From contig DKAR01000136.1 of the NCBI GenBank assembly GCA_002450895.1, positions 11,917 through 38,651 of the forward strand: a DNA stretch of 26,735 bases, in the 5' to 3' direction. The stretch is from Proteobacteria bacterium UBA6921 (lineage in GTDB: Bacteria > Pseudomonadota > Gammaproteobacteria > SG8-11). Under the pieces are notes generated by a model. It was not told where the DNA came from, searched no databases, and saw nothing but the letters and a program-made list of their open reading frames with translations. Positions 13,809 through 22,398 of the stretch are shown here, one piece after another. Position numbers and translations under genes: made by a program. Each line of letters starts with the position of its first letter. Positions within the stretch are counted from its first letter, which is position 1.

Positions 13809-15590
13809 TTACGACCCGCCCGATCGGTTGGACATTGCGGTGGTCATGCATGCCGTGCTCACCGCATCGCGGGGCGCGACGTACCAGCGGTACGGATAAC
13901 GGTATCCCATGTCGGTACTTCGCGTGGCGTCGATACACAGGTCTGCCAGGTCCTCTTTGCGCACCAGTAATGCGGCGTTGTCGTGGCTCATGAGCCACCG
14001 CAATGCATCGTGCTCTTCATCCGCCGGGTTGCGCCGGTAGCCGAATGTCTTGACGTCTCGATCGGCGAACAGCAAGTGCTGCTCGCGATAGCCGACAATG
14101 GCGAGATCCGTTTGCGGACCCAGGCGTTCTGCGACGTGACGCATAAAGTCGCGTTCGGAGCGAACGCTGTTCAGCAGCGGATATCCCACGAAGCCGTAGA
14201 GCACCCAGATGCTGCACAGCGTACCGACCAGCGCCAAAGCACCACGCTGTTTCTTTCCTAAAAGCCACCACAGTGCCGCAACAGCGCCCAGCACAAGCAA
14301 CAACGGTCGTATGTCCACACCAAAGTCCGTTACGAGTTGCTGCAGCCGGTCCGGTTTCACGACGGTGAGAAAAACGACGGCGCCCACCAGCAGCACAGCC
14401 GCAACGAATATTGTGCTGCGCGCCGCCAGTTGCAGACGTGCGTGCTTGAGTAGTCCGGGCAACAGCGGCGCCGCGGCAAGTACGAATGCTGGAAGCGCCG
14501 GAAGGATGTACTGCCCTTGCTTTCCTGCCGTGAAGCTGAAGAAGCTTACAACAAACACAACGTAGCTGAGCAGCAGCCATTGACGTACATCGTGCCTGCG
14601 CAATCGCCGCCACCATGCAGGCAACAACCAGGGAAGCGCCAGGGTCACCGGCAACCAAAACAGCGGGATCACAGCGACGAGGTAGTGCCAGACGGGACGC
14701 AGATGACCACCGGGCGCAAGGTATCGCCCGAACGTCTGCCCAAACAGCAGGTCATCGCGGTACTCGATGTAGCCGGGATCGCCGCTCATCGTGGCGTACA
14801 GCGCCATGGGTCCGATCCATAGGCCTGCAACACCCATCATCACGACGGGTCCCGCAAGCCACTGCTCCCATCGCGATTCAAACCTTGCCAGCCCGGGCCA
14901 GTCGCGCCAACGTGCGACGACATACGGCAGCAAGACAAACGCAGGAAGAAAACCAACCAATTTGCTGAGCACACCCAAGCCCATCGCGGCAAATCCGATG
15001 AAATACCAGCGCCACGAGGGACCCAACAGAATGTGCCGCAATACGCCGTACAAGCCGAGCGTTGTCCAGAACATCAACAACGCATCGATCTGCGCAATCT
15101 TGGTTTGCAGGGCAAACTGCACACTCGCAAGCAGCGCAACACCGGCCAACAGCGCGACGCGCCTGTTCCAAAGCCGCCGCGCGATGTCGTAGACCAGCAC
15201 GACAGTACCGATCGCCGCGAGCAATGACGGCAGCAAGAACGCGACGCGCATCGAGCCGGTCACATACTCAAACGCCGCAATCATCCACATGAACAAGGGC
15301 GGCTTGTCGGAATAAAGCTCATCCGCGCGATGCGGAAACATCCAGTTTCCGCTGTCGATCATTTGCTGGGCGATCAAGGCAAACCGAGGCTCGTCAGCCG
15401 GCCAGGGATCGCGCATTCCGAGTCCTGCGCCGATGACCAATAGACACAGCACGACAACACCGAACAGATGGCGCTGGGCTTCCGTTACATTATGCCCGGC
15501 AAGCCATTCACGCGCCTTGATCAGCCATCGTCGTGCACTGTAGGAACGGGAAGAGAAACGATCCGTAAAATGCAACCAGGGTTCGCGCAC
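13809..15590 (-). CDS. ArnT/PMT-type glycosyltransferase (dolichyl-phosphate-mannose mannosyltransferase-like)
   Basis: This is a 593-residue multi-pass inner-membrane GT-C transferase. The first membrane helix (HLFGVVVLCLLVIGAGLG) leads into the periplasmic catalytic loop DPWPADEPRF, with the family's acidic DE motif, then LYSDKPPLFMWM, the second conserved loop. About ten further hydrophobic segments follow, and the C-terminal 110 residues are a soluble periplasmic domain (FMRHVAERLGPQTDLAIVGY onward). Such enzymes move a sugar from a polyprenyl phosphate donor to lipid A (ArnT) or protein (PMT); the acceptor is not evident. GTG at 15590 is chosen because AGGAG lies five bases before it and it allows the full first helix. 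The open frame continues upstream to 15926 but has no supporting site there. It is monocistronic. Confidence 0.87.
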   Translation of the reverse strand: MREPWLHFTDRFSSRSYSARRWLIKAREWLAGHNVTEAQRHLFGVVVLCLLVIGAGLGMRDPWPADEPRFALIAQQMIDSGNWMFPHRADELYSDKPPLFMWMIAAFEYVTGSMRVAFLLPSLLAAIGTVVLVYDIARRLWNRRVALLAGVALLASVQFALQTKIAQIDALLMFWTTLGLYGVLRHILLGPSWRWYFIGFAAMGLGVLSKLVGFLPAFVLLPYVVARWRDWPGLARFESRWEQWLAGPVVMMGVAGLWIGPMALYATMSGDPGYIEYRDDLLFGQTFGRYLAPGGHLRPVWHYLVAVIPLFWLPVTLALPWLLPAWWRRLRRHDVRQWLLLSYVVFVVSFFSFTAGKQGQYILPALPAFVLAAAPLLPGLLKHARLQLAARSTIFVAAVLLVGAVVFLTVVKPDRLQQLVTDFGVDIRPLLLVLGAVAALWWLLGKKQRGALALVGTLCSIWVLYGFVGYPLLNSVRSERDFMRHVAERLGPQTDLAIVGYREQHLLFADRDVKTFGYRRNPADEEHDALRWLMSHDNAALLVRKEDLADLCIDATRSTDMGYRYPYRWYVAPRDAVSTACMTTAMSNRSGGS

Positions 15591-16077
15591 GGTGACTCCT
15601 GAGATTTCTCCAGAGAATTCAGATCCGGAGACGGCGTTTGCATCGCACGCGAATCCGTTCACGTGGACAACGCCTGGATCTTTCTGCTGCTGGACAATCA
15701 AGAACAATCCGACAGGATTTACGACACCGAACGCACACTCACAAACGGATGCGCGTCCTTGGTTCACTCCCGCTGCCGACCGCGACAGCGCAACTACAGC
15801 ACGCCCGCACCGCCGTGCGTAGATAATCTGCGCGGGGCGCGCATCTTCACAATTAGTGGAAATGCGTAGGTACTCCCCTACAGACCCGCGTTGGTCCCGG
15901 AAGCTCCCTCTCCCGCCGTCGAACACGAAATACGGTTCAGACTTTTTGTTTCGAGTGATGGGTGACCGACGTTTTTTCTGCGTAGCAGAAATTGCAATAT
16001 CGAACTTCCCCGAATGGCAACTTGCACCGGCCTACCTAGACTTTCTGTATGAGCTCATAGACAGGGAGGACTCTGAT
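15591..16077. other. Gene-free divergent region upstream of the protease
   Basis: 487 bases between the divergent ArnT-like and protease genes. The plus frame is open from 15856 into the protease, but that stretch precedes the signal peptide and is probably untranslated leader. A small dyad GTAGG-N6-CCTAC lies at 15866-15881, about 200 bases before the protease start; it could be a regulator site. Nothing else is evident. Confidence 0.4.
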
Positions 16078-16980
16078 ATGTGTGCCGCCAGGAAAGCTCG
16101 AACCATAAAGTGGATCATCGCCATTGCAGGGATGACTTTTTTCTCGGCAACGCATGCGGAGTTCTATTTCGATCGAGGCGAGCCGGATGCCGGCCGCCAT
16201 CCCGCCGTGGGTTTCATGACAGCCGCAGACGCCAACGGCAATCGACTGCCACGTTACTGCTCCGGCACACTGATCGCACCCTACGTTTTTTTGACAGCAT
16301 CGCATTGCACCATCAACGTTTTCGACCGCCTCAGCGCCAGCCCGAACTTTAACGGGACGTTCTACGTCGGATTCGGGGATGACTTCATTCCTGCCGGACA
16401 GCCGATCCGTCAATTGTCCAGGCTCGTGCGGGTTGCCGCGGTTCATACCAATCCTGACTATGACTTCTTCATCATGTCTCCGCAGCCGGAGCATGCCGAC
16501 ATCGCCGTGCTCATTCTCGCGGAAGACGCCGCGGCGAAATTCGGAATCACTCCAGTGACGCTGCCGTACCTCGGGGAGCTTGATGCCATGACGAGGTCCG
16601 GTGCGATTGACGATGTGCCGTATCTGGCGGTTGGCTTTGGCGCCGCAGACGTCGTGATGCCACCGAATTCACAAGGCGGCCCGTGGAACTGGTTCACCAC
16701 CAACACGATGAAATACGTGGGCGAGTCACTTTATCTGGCACTGCATCCGGCCTACATGATTCTGTCGATGAACTACGCGACCGGCGACAGCGGGCCCTGC
16801 TACGGAGATTCCGGAGGGCCCTTCTATTGGGGAGACAGCAACAAGATCGTTGCAATCACCGTGTGGGGCGACACCATGTGTCGCGCGATGACGGCACCAC
16901 TGCGACTGGACACCGAAGGCGCTCACCAGTTTCTGCGGCAATTTGAGAACTACGGAGTTGTCCTGCCTGCCGCGCCGTGA
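16078..16980 (+). CDS. Exported trypsin-like (S1 family) serine protease
   Basis: This is a 300-residue secreted protease. The signal peptide runs about 1-27 (WIIAIAGMTFFSATHA), with cleavage before EF. The chymotrypsin-fold triad is complete: H76 in LTASHC, D141 in HADIAVLIL and S245 in GDSGGP. C61/C77 are placed to form the classic disulfide around the histidine, and C241/C268 lie near the active serine. There is no obvious zymogen activation sequence, and the domain begins soon after the signal, so it is probably active on export. The ATG at 16078 has GGGAGG about nine bases upstream. It converges on the unknown exported protein gene with 20 bases between stops. The substrate is unknown. 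Confidence 0.93.
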   Translation: MCAARKARTIKWIIAIAGMTFFSATHAEFYFDRGEPDAGRHPAVGFMTAADANGNRLPRYCSGTLIAPYVFLTASHCTINVFDRLSASPNFNGTFYVGFGDDFIPAGQPIRQLSRLVRVAAVHTNPDYDFFIMSPQPEHADIAVLILAEDAAAKFGITPVTLPYLGELDAMTRSGAIDDVPYLAVGFGAADVVMPPNSQGGPWNWFTTNTMKYVGESLYLALHPAYMILSMNYATGDSGPCYGDSGGPFYWGDSNKIVAITVWGDTMCRAMTAPLRLDTEGAHQFLRQFENYGVVLPAAP

Positions 16981-17000
16981 TGATGCATGAACGATCGCTA

Positions 17001-18095
17001 TCAGTTATCCGTAAAATCAAACCCCAGCTGGATTGCGATCCAGGTTTTTCGGTTGAAACGATAGTCGATTGTCGGGTCGTCGTTCACGTAGTCCTTGCCC
17101 ACGAAGAATCCAGCTTTCACGGACTTCTGCGTTGGCGATTTCAGGACGTCGAATACAAAACCAAACGCACCAGAGAGTGCGGCGACGTCGGCAGTGCCGG
17201 TAACGGCCGGTTTGCCTTCCGCATCGAGCGTGTTCGGGTCCACTGTGTTCGCCTTCACCGAGCTCAGGGTCACGGCAATGGCTGTGGTCACGCCGCTACC
17301 TGCCTGCCCCCAGCGCCAACCGAAATAACCGCCGATCGGCACGTTGACCAGAAAGCTTTTCTCACTGGGAAAGTATTTGTACGGCATCGTGAGAAAACCG
17401 TAGGCATATCCACGACGACTGGCTCCTGCCTCGATCAACTTGGCGGGCGCTACCTTGTGTTGTTCGCCGTCTACGGCCGGCTTGCATCCCAGTCCGATGA
17501 TGAACAAGGGATAATCGCCAAACCATTTCGCGCCAAGCCCCTGAAGCTCGCCACGAACGACCGTCAGCTCCTGCCCGGTTTCGAGATTGCTTTGTCCAGT
17601 CACCAAATAAAACGTATCGCTCTTCAGTGAAGTCCCCGGCGGTACCACCTTCACGTGGAAACAGTCGCCAATGTAATCCCCCGGCGCACTTGCAATGATC
17701 TTGCGCTCATAACTGCATTTCACCTCCGCAGCGCGGCCGGTAATGGTCGACTCAAATCCGGGAATCGGTTTGCATTGCGGGTCCGGTTTGTTCTCACCCT
17801 GAACACACGCCCCATCCTGAAAGATGAATCCCGCGGCCTTGCAATCGGCCTCGGTCAGGCCGGAGAGGTCTTTGACGTGGCACGTCCCGCCGTCCTTCGC
17901 TTCTGCTGCTTCGAAAGCTTTGAACTCAAAAAAGGACGGACAGGTTGGACTGAGATACTCAGAAGGATTGAAACTCTCTGGAATTCCTGCGTACGCCGGC
18001 ACTGCAATCGACATGCCTACAAGCCAGAACATCAAGACGACCGCCACTGCACCGTAGAGCGATTGTCGACCCCCACTGCGCTGTTCCTTTTTCAT
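17001..18095 (-). CDS. Exported protein of unknown function, probable outer-membrane C-terminus
   Basis: I do not recognise this family. It is a 364-residue protein with a strong signal peptide (LYGAVAVVLMFWLVGMSIAVPAYA, cleavage near residue 36). The first 150 residues are rich in cysteine (about eight, in CPSF, TCHV, DCKA, ACVQ, QCKP, KCSY, DCFH) and suggest a disulfide-bonded domain. The second half alternates glycine-rich and aromatic strands (RGYAYGFLTMPYKYF, VNVPIGGYFGWRWG, GAFGFVFDVL, VKAGFFVGKDYV) and ends with TWIAIQLGFDFTDN, like beta-barrel strands. The ATG at 18095 follows GGGAGAAGAAAG. It is monocistronic and convergent with the protease gene. A cysteine-rich periplasmic head on a small barrel is my inference. 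Confidence 0.8.
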   Translation of the reverse strand: MKKEQRSGGRQSLYGAVAVVLMFWLVGMSIAVPAYAGIPESFNPSEYLSPTCPSFFEFKAFEAAEAKDGGTCHVKDLSGLTEADCKAAGFIFQDGACVQGENKPDPQCKPIPGFESTITGRAAEVKCSYERKIIASAPGDYIGDCFHVKVVPPGTSLKSDTFYLVTGQSNLETGQELTVVRGELQGLGAKWFGDYPLFIIGLGCKPAVDGEQHKVAPAKLIEAGASRRGYAYGFLTMPYKYFPSEKSFLVNVPIGGYFGWRWGQAGSGVTTAIAVTLSSVKANTVDPNTLDAEGKPAVTGTADVAALSGAFGFVFDVLKSPTQKSVKAGFFVGKDYVNDDPTIDYRFNRKTWIAIQLGFDFTDN

Positions 18096-18575
18096 CTTTC
18101 TTCTCCCTGTCGTTGGTCATGAGTCGGCGTAACAAATCCGACCCCACATCAACTCCATTGCCTCGGGACTCTATACGTAAAGAGTCCCCCGCGACCCCAT
18201 CGATACCCCGTTCCCGCATGTGAAAAACGCACGTGTGGCGCGCGACCTTGCCAGAAGACGCCCGCGCTCCCACAAACAACTCAAAACATTAATTTGGTAC
18301 TACGGCAAGAATTTCACGACGCCACCCCAGGCACTCTAAGGGTAGATCACGCACATTCGATTTCAATTGGGAATAGTTCTTACAGATGCGGACTGTCTGT
18401 GTCGTCAAGGCGACAGAGCATCATCGGTTTTCGCCTTAACTCAAACCGTCCGCAACCATCGATTGCAGAGTGGCACGACTTTCCGTTCGCAGTTTTTACC
18501 GCGCACCGCTCCAACCGTTACGCGGTGCCGTCGCACCAATGACAATCGAGCGACCTCCAGCGGCGATCAACTTCC
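18096..18575. other. Gene-free region between the unknown exported protein and the chemoreceptor
   Basis: A 480-base stretch with no convincing gene. An eight-base perfect hairpin GGGACTCT (18165-18172) with AGAGTCCC (18181-18188) lies about 70 bases upstream of the minus-strand start at 18095, so it would be in that gene's leader or promoter. Near 18220-18240 two similar eight-base units (CACGTGCG and CACATGCG on the minus strand) are separated by five bases. No terminator with a U-tract is seen for the chemoreceptor. Confidence 0.4.
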
Positions 18576-20636
18576 CTAGCGCTGCGCGGTTCCGGTATTG
18601 AAGAACATCACCAGATCCTCGAGCTCCTTGGCGCGCTCATTCATCGATTCGCTCGCCGCCGAGGCTTCTTCCACCAGTGCGGCGTTCTGTTGCGTGACTT
18701 CATCCATCTGCATGATGGCTTTGTTCACCTGCTCGATACCGGACGACTGTTCCTGGCTCGCCGCGGCGAATTCCGCAATGATGTCGCTGACTTTCTTTAC
18801 AGCGCCGACAATGTCTTCCAGCGTCTTGCCTGAGTCGTTGACGAGCTTGCTGCCTTCTTCCACTTTCTCGACGCTGTCCTTGATCAGCGACTTGATTTCC
18901 TTCGCCGCCGCGGCGCTGCGCTGCGCCAAGTTGCGCACTTCCGTCGCAACAACCGCAAACCCGCGACCCTGTTCGCCCGCGCGCGCGGCTTCAACGGCTG
19001 CGTTCAGCGCCAGCAGATTTGTCTGAAAAGCGATTTCATCAATCACGCCGATGATGTCAGCGATCTTCTTGCTGCTTTGATTAATCGCGCTCATCGCCGC
19101 AATGGCATTCCCGACCACATTGCCGCCCTGCTCGGCAGTTTTCCGAGCATCTGCAGCAAGCTGATTGGCCTGACGCGCGTTGTCGGCGTTTTGTTTGACA
19201 GTGCCCGTCATTTCCTCCATCGACGAAGCCGTTTCTTCCAGCGAAGATGCCTGTTCTTCTGTGCGCTGGCTCAGATTGACATTGCCCTTGGCAATTTCGT
19301 CCGACCCTTCCTTGATGCTCGAAGAGCCTTCGAGAATTTTCACGACCATGTCACGCAGCGTGTCGATCGAGGAATTCACGGCGTTCTTGAGCGTCGCAAA
19401 TTCGCCGGTGAATTCACGGGTGATTTTCTGGGTCAGATCTCCTTTCGAAAGCGAGATCATGACGTGGCCGGTTTCCTTGAGAATGTTCTGCACCGTGATC
19501 TGCAATTGCTTCTGCGCGGTAACGTCTGTCGCGAATTTCACGACCTTATACGGTTTGCCGTTCAAATCGAGGATCGGGTTATAAGACGCCTGAATCCAGA
19601 TTTCCTTTCCATTTTTCCCCAGGCGCTTGTATTCGGCGCTTTCGAATTCGCCGCGATTCAGCCGTGCCCAGAACTCCTTGTATTCAGAACTGGCCTTGTA
19701 CGCCGGTTCGACAAACATACTATGGTGCTGACCGCGAATTTCGTCGAGCCGATATCCCATGGCACCGAGGAACGCGTCGTTCGCAGCAATGATTGTTCCG
19801 TCCATGTGGAACTCGATCACCGCAGACGACTTTCCGATCGCGGCGATCTGTCCCGCGAAGTCGGCGTTCTTCAGTTTCTGTTCGGTCACGTCCGTCGCGT
19901 ATTTCACGACCTTGAAGGGATTGCCATTCAAATTCAGAATCGGGTTGTACGACGCCTGAATCCAGACCTCCTTTCCGCCCTTTCCTAGTCGCTTGTACTC
20001 TGCGCTCTCAAATTGACCGCGATTCAGCCGCGACCAGAATTCGCGGTACTCGCTGCTGTTCTTATAGGCCGGGTCAACGAACATACTGTGGTGCTGGCCA
20101 CGAATCTCTTCGATCCGGTAACCCATCACCGTCAGGAATGCCGGATTCGCATTGAGGATGGTACCGTCCATATTAAACTCGATCACCGCCTGCGATTTTG
20201 AAATTGCCTCAATCTGACCGGCATAGTCCGCATTCAGTTGCTTCTGCTTGGTAACGTCTGACGCGAACTTCACGACCTTTGTTGGATGGCCCGCGGCATC
20301 GAAGATCGGGTTATACGAGGCAAACAGCCAGAGATCACTTCCATCCTTTTTCACCCGACGATATTCGCCCGAGTCGAACTCTCCGCGCTTGAGCTTGGCC
20401 CAGAACGCCTTGTATTCCGGACTGCTGCTGTATGACCGATCAACGAACATGCTGTGATGCTTGCCAACAATTTCGTTCAGTTCGTAGCCGACCGTATTCA
20501 GAAAATTCCGGTTCGCGTGGAGAATATTTCCATCCAGGTCGAATTCGATTACCGCCTGAACGCGATTGATCGCATCGATCATTCCCTTGGCTTCAATGTC
20601 ATTCGGTTGGCCAGTCATGTTTGTCGTTGCGTTCAT
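18576..20636 (-). CDS. Soluble methyl-accepting chemotaxis protein with three tandem PAS domains
   Basis: This is a 686-residue chemoreceptor without membrane segments. Three PAS domains begin at residues 28, 150 and 272 with an exact 122-residue period and the shared motifs AVIEF, HHSMFV, EYKxFW, ASYNPI and VVKxATDVT. A HAMP-like helix pair lies at about 390-440 and the signalling domain at about 440-675. Its tip (540-571, NLLALNAAVEAARAGEQGRG) is the near-invariant CheA/CheW contact. There is no C-terminal NWETF-type tether, so CheR/CheB access must be direct. The layout resembles BdlA and Aer-type PAS receptors that sense redox, oxygen or flavin/heme state. The ATG at 20636 follows GGAG. 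It lies 41 bases downstream of cheW in one operon. Confidence 0.93.
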   Translation of the reverse strand: MNATTNMTGQPNDIEAKGMIDAINRVQAVIEFDLDGNILHANRNFLNTVGYELNEIVGKHHSMFVDRSYSSSPEYKAFWAKLKRGEFDSGEYRRVKKDGSDLWLFASYNPIFDAAGHPTKVVKFASDVTKQKQLNADYAGQIEAISKSQAVIEFNMDGTILNANPAFLTVMGYRIEEIRGQHHSMFVDPAYKNSSEYREFWSRLNRGQFESAEYKRLGKGGKEVWIQASYNPILNLNGNPFKVVKYATDVTEQKLKNADFAGQIAAIGKSSAVIEFHMDGTIIAANDAFLGAMGYRLDEIRGQHHSMFVEPAYKASSEYKEFWARLNRGEFESAEYKRLGKNGKEIWIQASYNPILDLNGKPYKVVKFATDVTAQKQLQITVQNILKETGHVMISLSKGDLTQKITREFTGEFATLKNAVNSSIDTLRDMVVKILEGSSSIKEGSDEIAKGNVNLSQRTEEQASSLEETASSMEEMTGTVKQNADNARQANQLAADARKTAEQGGNVVGNAIAAMSAINQSSKKIADIIGVIDEIAFQTNLLALNAAVEAARAGEQGRGFAVVATEVRNLAQRSAAAAKEIKSLIKDSVEKVEEGSKLVNDSGKTLEDIVGAVKKVSDIIAEFAAASQEQSSGIEQVNKAIMQMDEVTQQNAALVEEASAASESMNERAKELEDLVMFFNTGTAQR

Positions 20637-20677
20637 GGGCTTCTCCAGCAATTATTCAAGTGACAGAGTGGGTGTGT

Positions 20678-21241
20678 TCAAACGTTCTTCGCGCCGGCGG
20701 CTTTTGTGAGCGACGCGGCAGTTTGTTTCAATTCCTCGGAACTCAGCAGGCGATCGACGTCCAGAATGATCACCATCTTTTTGTCCACAGTCGCCAAACC
20801 TGAAATGAAGTTCACGTTTGCGGCGCCGCCGAACTCCGGCGCGGGTTTCAGATCCTGCGGGGAAACGTTGCATACTTCGGACACGCCATCGACGACGATG
20901 CCCAGGGTTCGACTTGTCTCCTTGTGCATCACCGTCATGACAACGATCACGGTCGTCGTTCCGTACGCGATTTGCTCAAGACCAAACCGCGCGCGCAAAT
21001 CAATGACAGGCACTACGGTGCCGCGCAGATTGATCACGCCGCGCACGTAGCTCGGAGTCCGCGGAATTGGAGTCGCGCCTTCCCAGCCTTTGATTTCCTG
21101 TACACGCAGAATGTCGACGCCATACTCCTCGCCATTCAAAATGAAGGTGAGGTACTGAGACAGCTGTGCCTCGTCCTGAACCATCGAACGATCGGTGCCA
21201 AAAGAAATGTTGGCAGTTGCACTAACACTTGAAGATCCCAT
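20678..21241 (-). CDS. cheW: CheW chemotaxis coupling protein
   Basis: This is a 187-residue CheW-type adaptor linking chemoreceptors to the CheA kinase. CheW fold blocks are in order: QYLTFILNGEEYGVDILRVQEI, TPIPRTPSYVRGVINLRGTVVPVIDLR, VIVVMTVMH, LGIVVDGVSEV and the final FISGLATVDKKMVIILDVDRLL. An extra N-terminal stretch of about 27 residues rich in serine precedes the domain. The ATG at 21241 is chosen because AGAGGG lies nine bases upstream; an ATG three codons earlier has its site too close. It is the first gene of a two-gene operon with the PAS chemoreceptor. No other che gene is in the window, so CheA must be encoded elsewhere and this pair may be a dedicated accessory module. Confidence 0.93.
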   Translation of the reverse strand: MGSSSVSATANISFGTDRSMVQDEAQLSQYLTFILNGEEYGVDILRVQEIKGWEGATPIPRTPSYVRGVINLRGTVVPVIDLRARFGLEQIAYGTTTVIVVMTVMHKETSRTLGIVVDGVSEVCNVSPQDLKPAPEFGGAANVNFISGLATVDKKMVIILDVDRLLSSEELKQTAASLTKAAGAKNV

Positions 21242-21586
21242 GCGGTTCATCCCTCTCAGTGGCGTCTGATGCGCGCGAAATTCAACATCATTACAAATCG
21301 CTCACATCGCTATGACTTGGACCTGTATCGGTGCAGTCAGGCGCAATAAAAGCAGATCTTTCCTGCGGTTTGGTTGTGTGAGTGAAGGAAAGATCGCCGC
21401 GACATTACGCGCACTTTTGTTGTGGTGAACGGAGTGATTTTCGCGAGATATTGCGCAACCAGCGCTACGAACCGCGCGCCGACCACCCGCACCCTTCCTT
21501 AAATTGGTGTGGCGCAGACAAATTCCGCACAGGCATTGCGGTGTTCTGGCGGGCCACCACCGTGACAAAAAGAAAAGAAAAGATAA
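21242..21586. other. Upstream region of the cheW operon
   Basis: No convincing gene in this stretch. A perfect 10-bp inverted repeat (21355-21364 with 21386-21395) lies about 115 bases before cheW. I found no clean sigma-28 type promoter. Confidence 0.35.
21355..21395 (-). repeat. Perfect 10-bp inverted repeat upstream of cheW
   Basis: GATCTTTCCT and AGGAAAGATC flank a 21-base loop. On the minus strand TGCTTTTATTG follows, so it could be a weak second terminator behind the small exported gene or part of the cheW leader. The long loop argues against an efficient terminator. Confidence 0.4.
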
Positions 21587-21612
21587 CGGGCGGCACATCG
21601 TTGTGTCGCCCG
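21587..21612 (-). terminator. Intrinsic terminator of the small exported protein gene
   Basis: A ten-base stem with one G-T pair (21587-21596 with 21603-21612) and a six-base loop is followed on the minus strand by TTATCTTTTCTTTTC, a convincing U-rich tract. It lies 44 bases after the stop codon at 21657. Confidence 0.88.
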
Positions 21613-21656
21613 GACTCCGCATCGCAGTGCGATGGTGAATGGTGTGGTGGAAGAAT

Positions 21657-21956
21657 TTACCGATTATTCTGACTTCCAGCGACCGCTGAAGATTCGCTGG
21701 ATTCATCTTCGTCGCGCACGATGCTGCGAATCATCTGCGTGTCGACCCAGGCTTGCAGACGCGCAGAAAGATCGAACTCCGGCATCGAGAATGGCGCCTT
21801 GCCGCAGAACTCCTGTGTATCGGCTGCACTTTCAGCAACAATGCAATCGACATGCACTTCAAACGGCAATCCCACGGGACAACTCGAAGACGCACTCACC
21901 CGCGCTGGCACAACAACCACGACGACGACAAAAAGAGGAATTACGAGCGCTTTCAT
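21657..21956 (-). CDS. Small exported protein of unknown function
   Basis: This is a 99-residue exported protein. The ATG at 21956 follows GAGGAGG at good distance, and the gene has its own intrinsic terminator, so it is a real transcription unit. The signal peptide (MKALVIPLFVVVVVVVPARVSASS) has a run of six to seven valines and a likely cleavage near residue 22. The mature part has cysteines in SSCPVG, VDCIV and EFCGK, then a stretch MPEFDLSARLQAWVDTQMI that looks helical, and a polar acidic tail rich in serine. Three cysteines in about 75 residues leave one unpaired. No family is recognised and no function is proposed. A 20-base palindrome lies just upstream of its ribosome binding site. 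Confidence 0.72.
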   Translation of the reverse strand: MKALVIPLFVVVVVVVPARVSASSSCPVGLPFEVHVDCIVAESAADTQEFCGKAPFSMPEFDLSARLQAWVDTQMIRSIVRDEDESSESSAVAGSQNNR

Positions 21957-21985
21957 ACCCGACCTCCTCTTGCGAAACATGCTCC

Positions 21986-22005
21986 CGTGTAACGCCCGTT
22001 ACACG
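21986..22005 (-). promoter_or_regulatory. 20-bp palindrome upstream of the small exported gene
   Basis: CGTGTAACG and CGTTACACG are perfect complements around two bases. Its near edge is 30 bases before the ATG at 21956, so a dimeric repressor bound here would block the promoter or leader. The regulator is unknown. Confidence 0.45.
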
Positions 22006-22089
22006 TGGGGTGTTTGCATCCGTGACTTCAATCGGATGCTTTAACCCCTCACCCATACCACTGAGTTTTGCAACATTGTCACTCATCCC

Positions 22090-22114
22090 GGTCACGACTC
22101 GACTCCACGTGACC
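22090..22114 (-). promoter_or_regulatory. Second dyad GGTCACG-N11-CGTGACC
   Basis: Seven-base perfect arms with an eleven-base spacer, about 105 bases upstream of the first palindrome. It could be an activator site for the small exported gene. Confidence 0.3.
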
Positions 22115-22398
22115 TGTTCAATTAGACCATCAGGCTTCAAGAAATATCAGTTGGAATCCAATCGCGACAGACCGTCATTTCCGGAAGCAACCGTTAAGAA
22201 AACCCGAGCAAGGCAGAATTTTCAGAGGGTGGCCGCGTCCTTGATTTGGGCCTGCCTGAATTGAGGCGGCCCAACGTTGCTCAACGCACCGATTCAAACG
22301 GAAGCTGAACCTGCTTTCCAGCTCGAACGCTTCCGAGACAGGTTGTAGCGATTGACATCAGGGGAAAAACCAACGACAGGGCAATTCCAAAACGACGA

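Larger units (their letters stand above)
21957..22398. other. Region between the hybrid kinase and the small exported gene
   Basis: No clear gene in 442 bases. A 93-codon frame on the minus strand overlaps the exported gene out of frame and is not accepted. Two operator-like palindromes lie here, at 21986-22005 and 22090-22114. I see no terminator for the kinase gene. Confidence 0.4.

Noticed and set aside
15591..15926. N-terminal extension of the ArnT-like gene
   Set aside because: The added residues are not membrane-like and match no family region; AGGAG before the GTG at 15590 fixes a better start.
15856..16077. N-terminal extension of the protease frame
   Set aside because: It would precede the signal peptide, while GGGAGG sits correctly before the ATG at 16078.
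18294..18542. 82-codon plus-strand frame in the gap before the chemoreceptor
   Set aside because: No ribosome binding site, no recognisable domain and random-looking composition.
19077..19988. Long 303-codon plus-strand frame
   Set aside because: It is antisense to the PAS/MCP gene, whose product has clear domains; the long frame reflects codon bias on the other strand.
21302..21706. 134-codon minus-strand frame
   Set aside because: It runs through the intrinsic terminator at 21587-21612 and overlaps the end of the exported protein gene; composition is arginine- and histidine-rich like a non-coding frame.
21859..22140. 93-codon minus-strand frame containing the 20-bp palindrome
   Set aside because: It starts at a TTG without a binding site and overlaps the better-supported exported protein gene out of frame.
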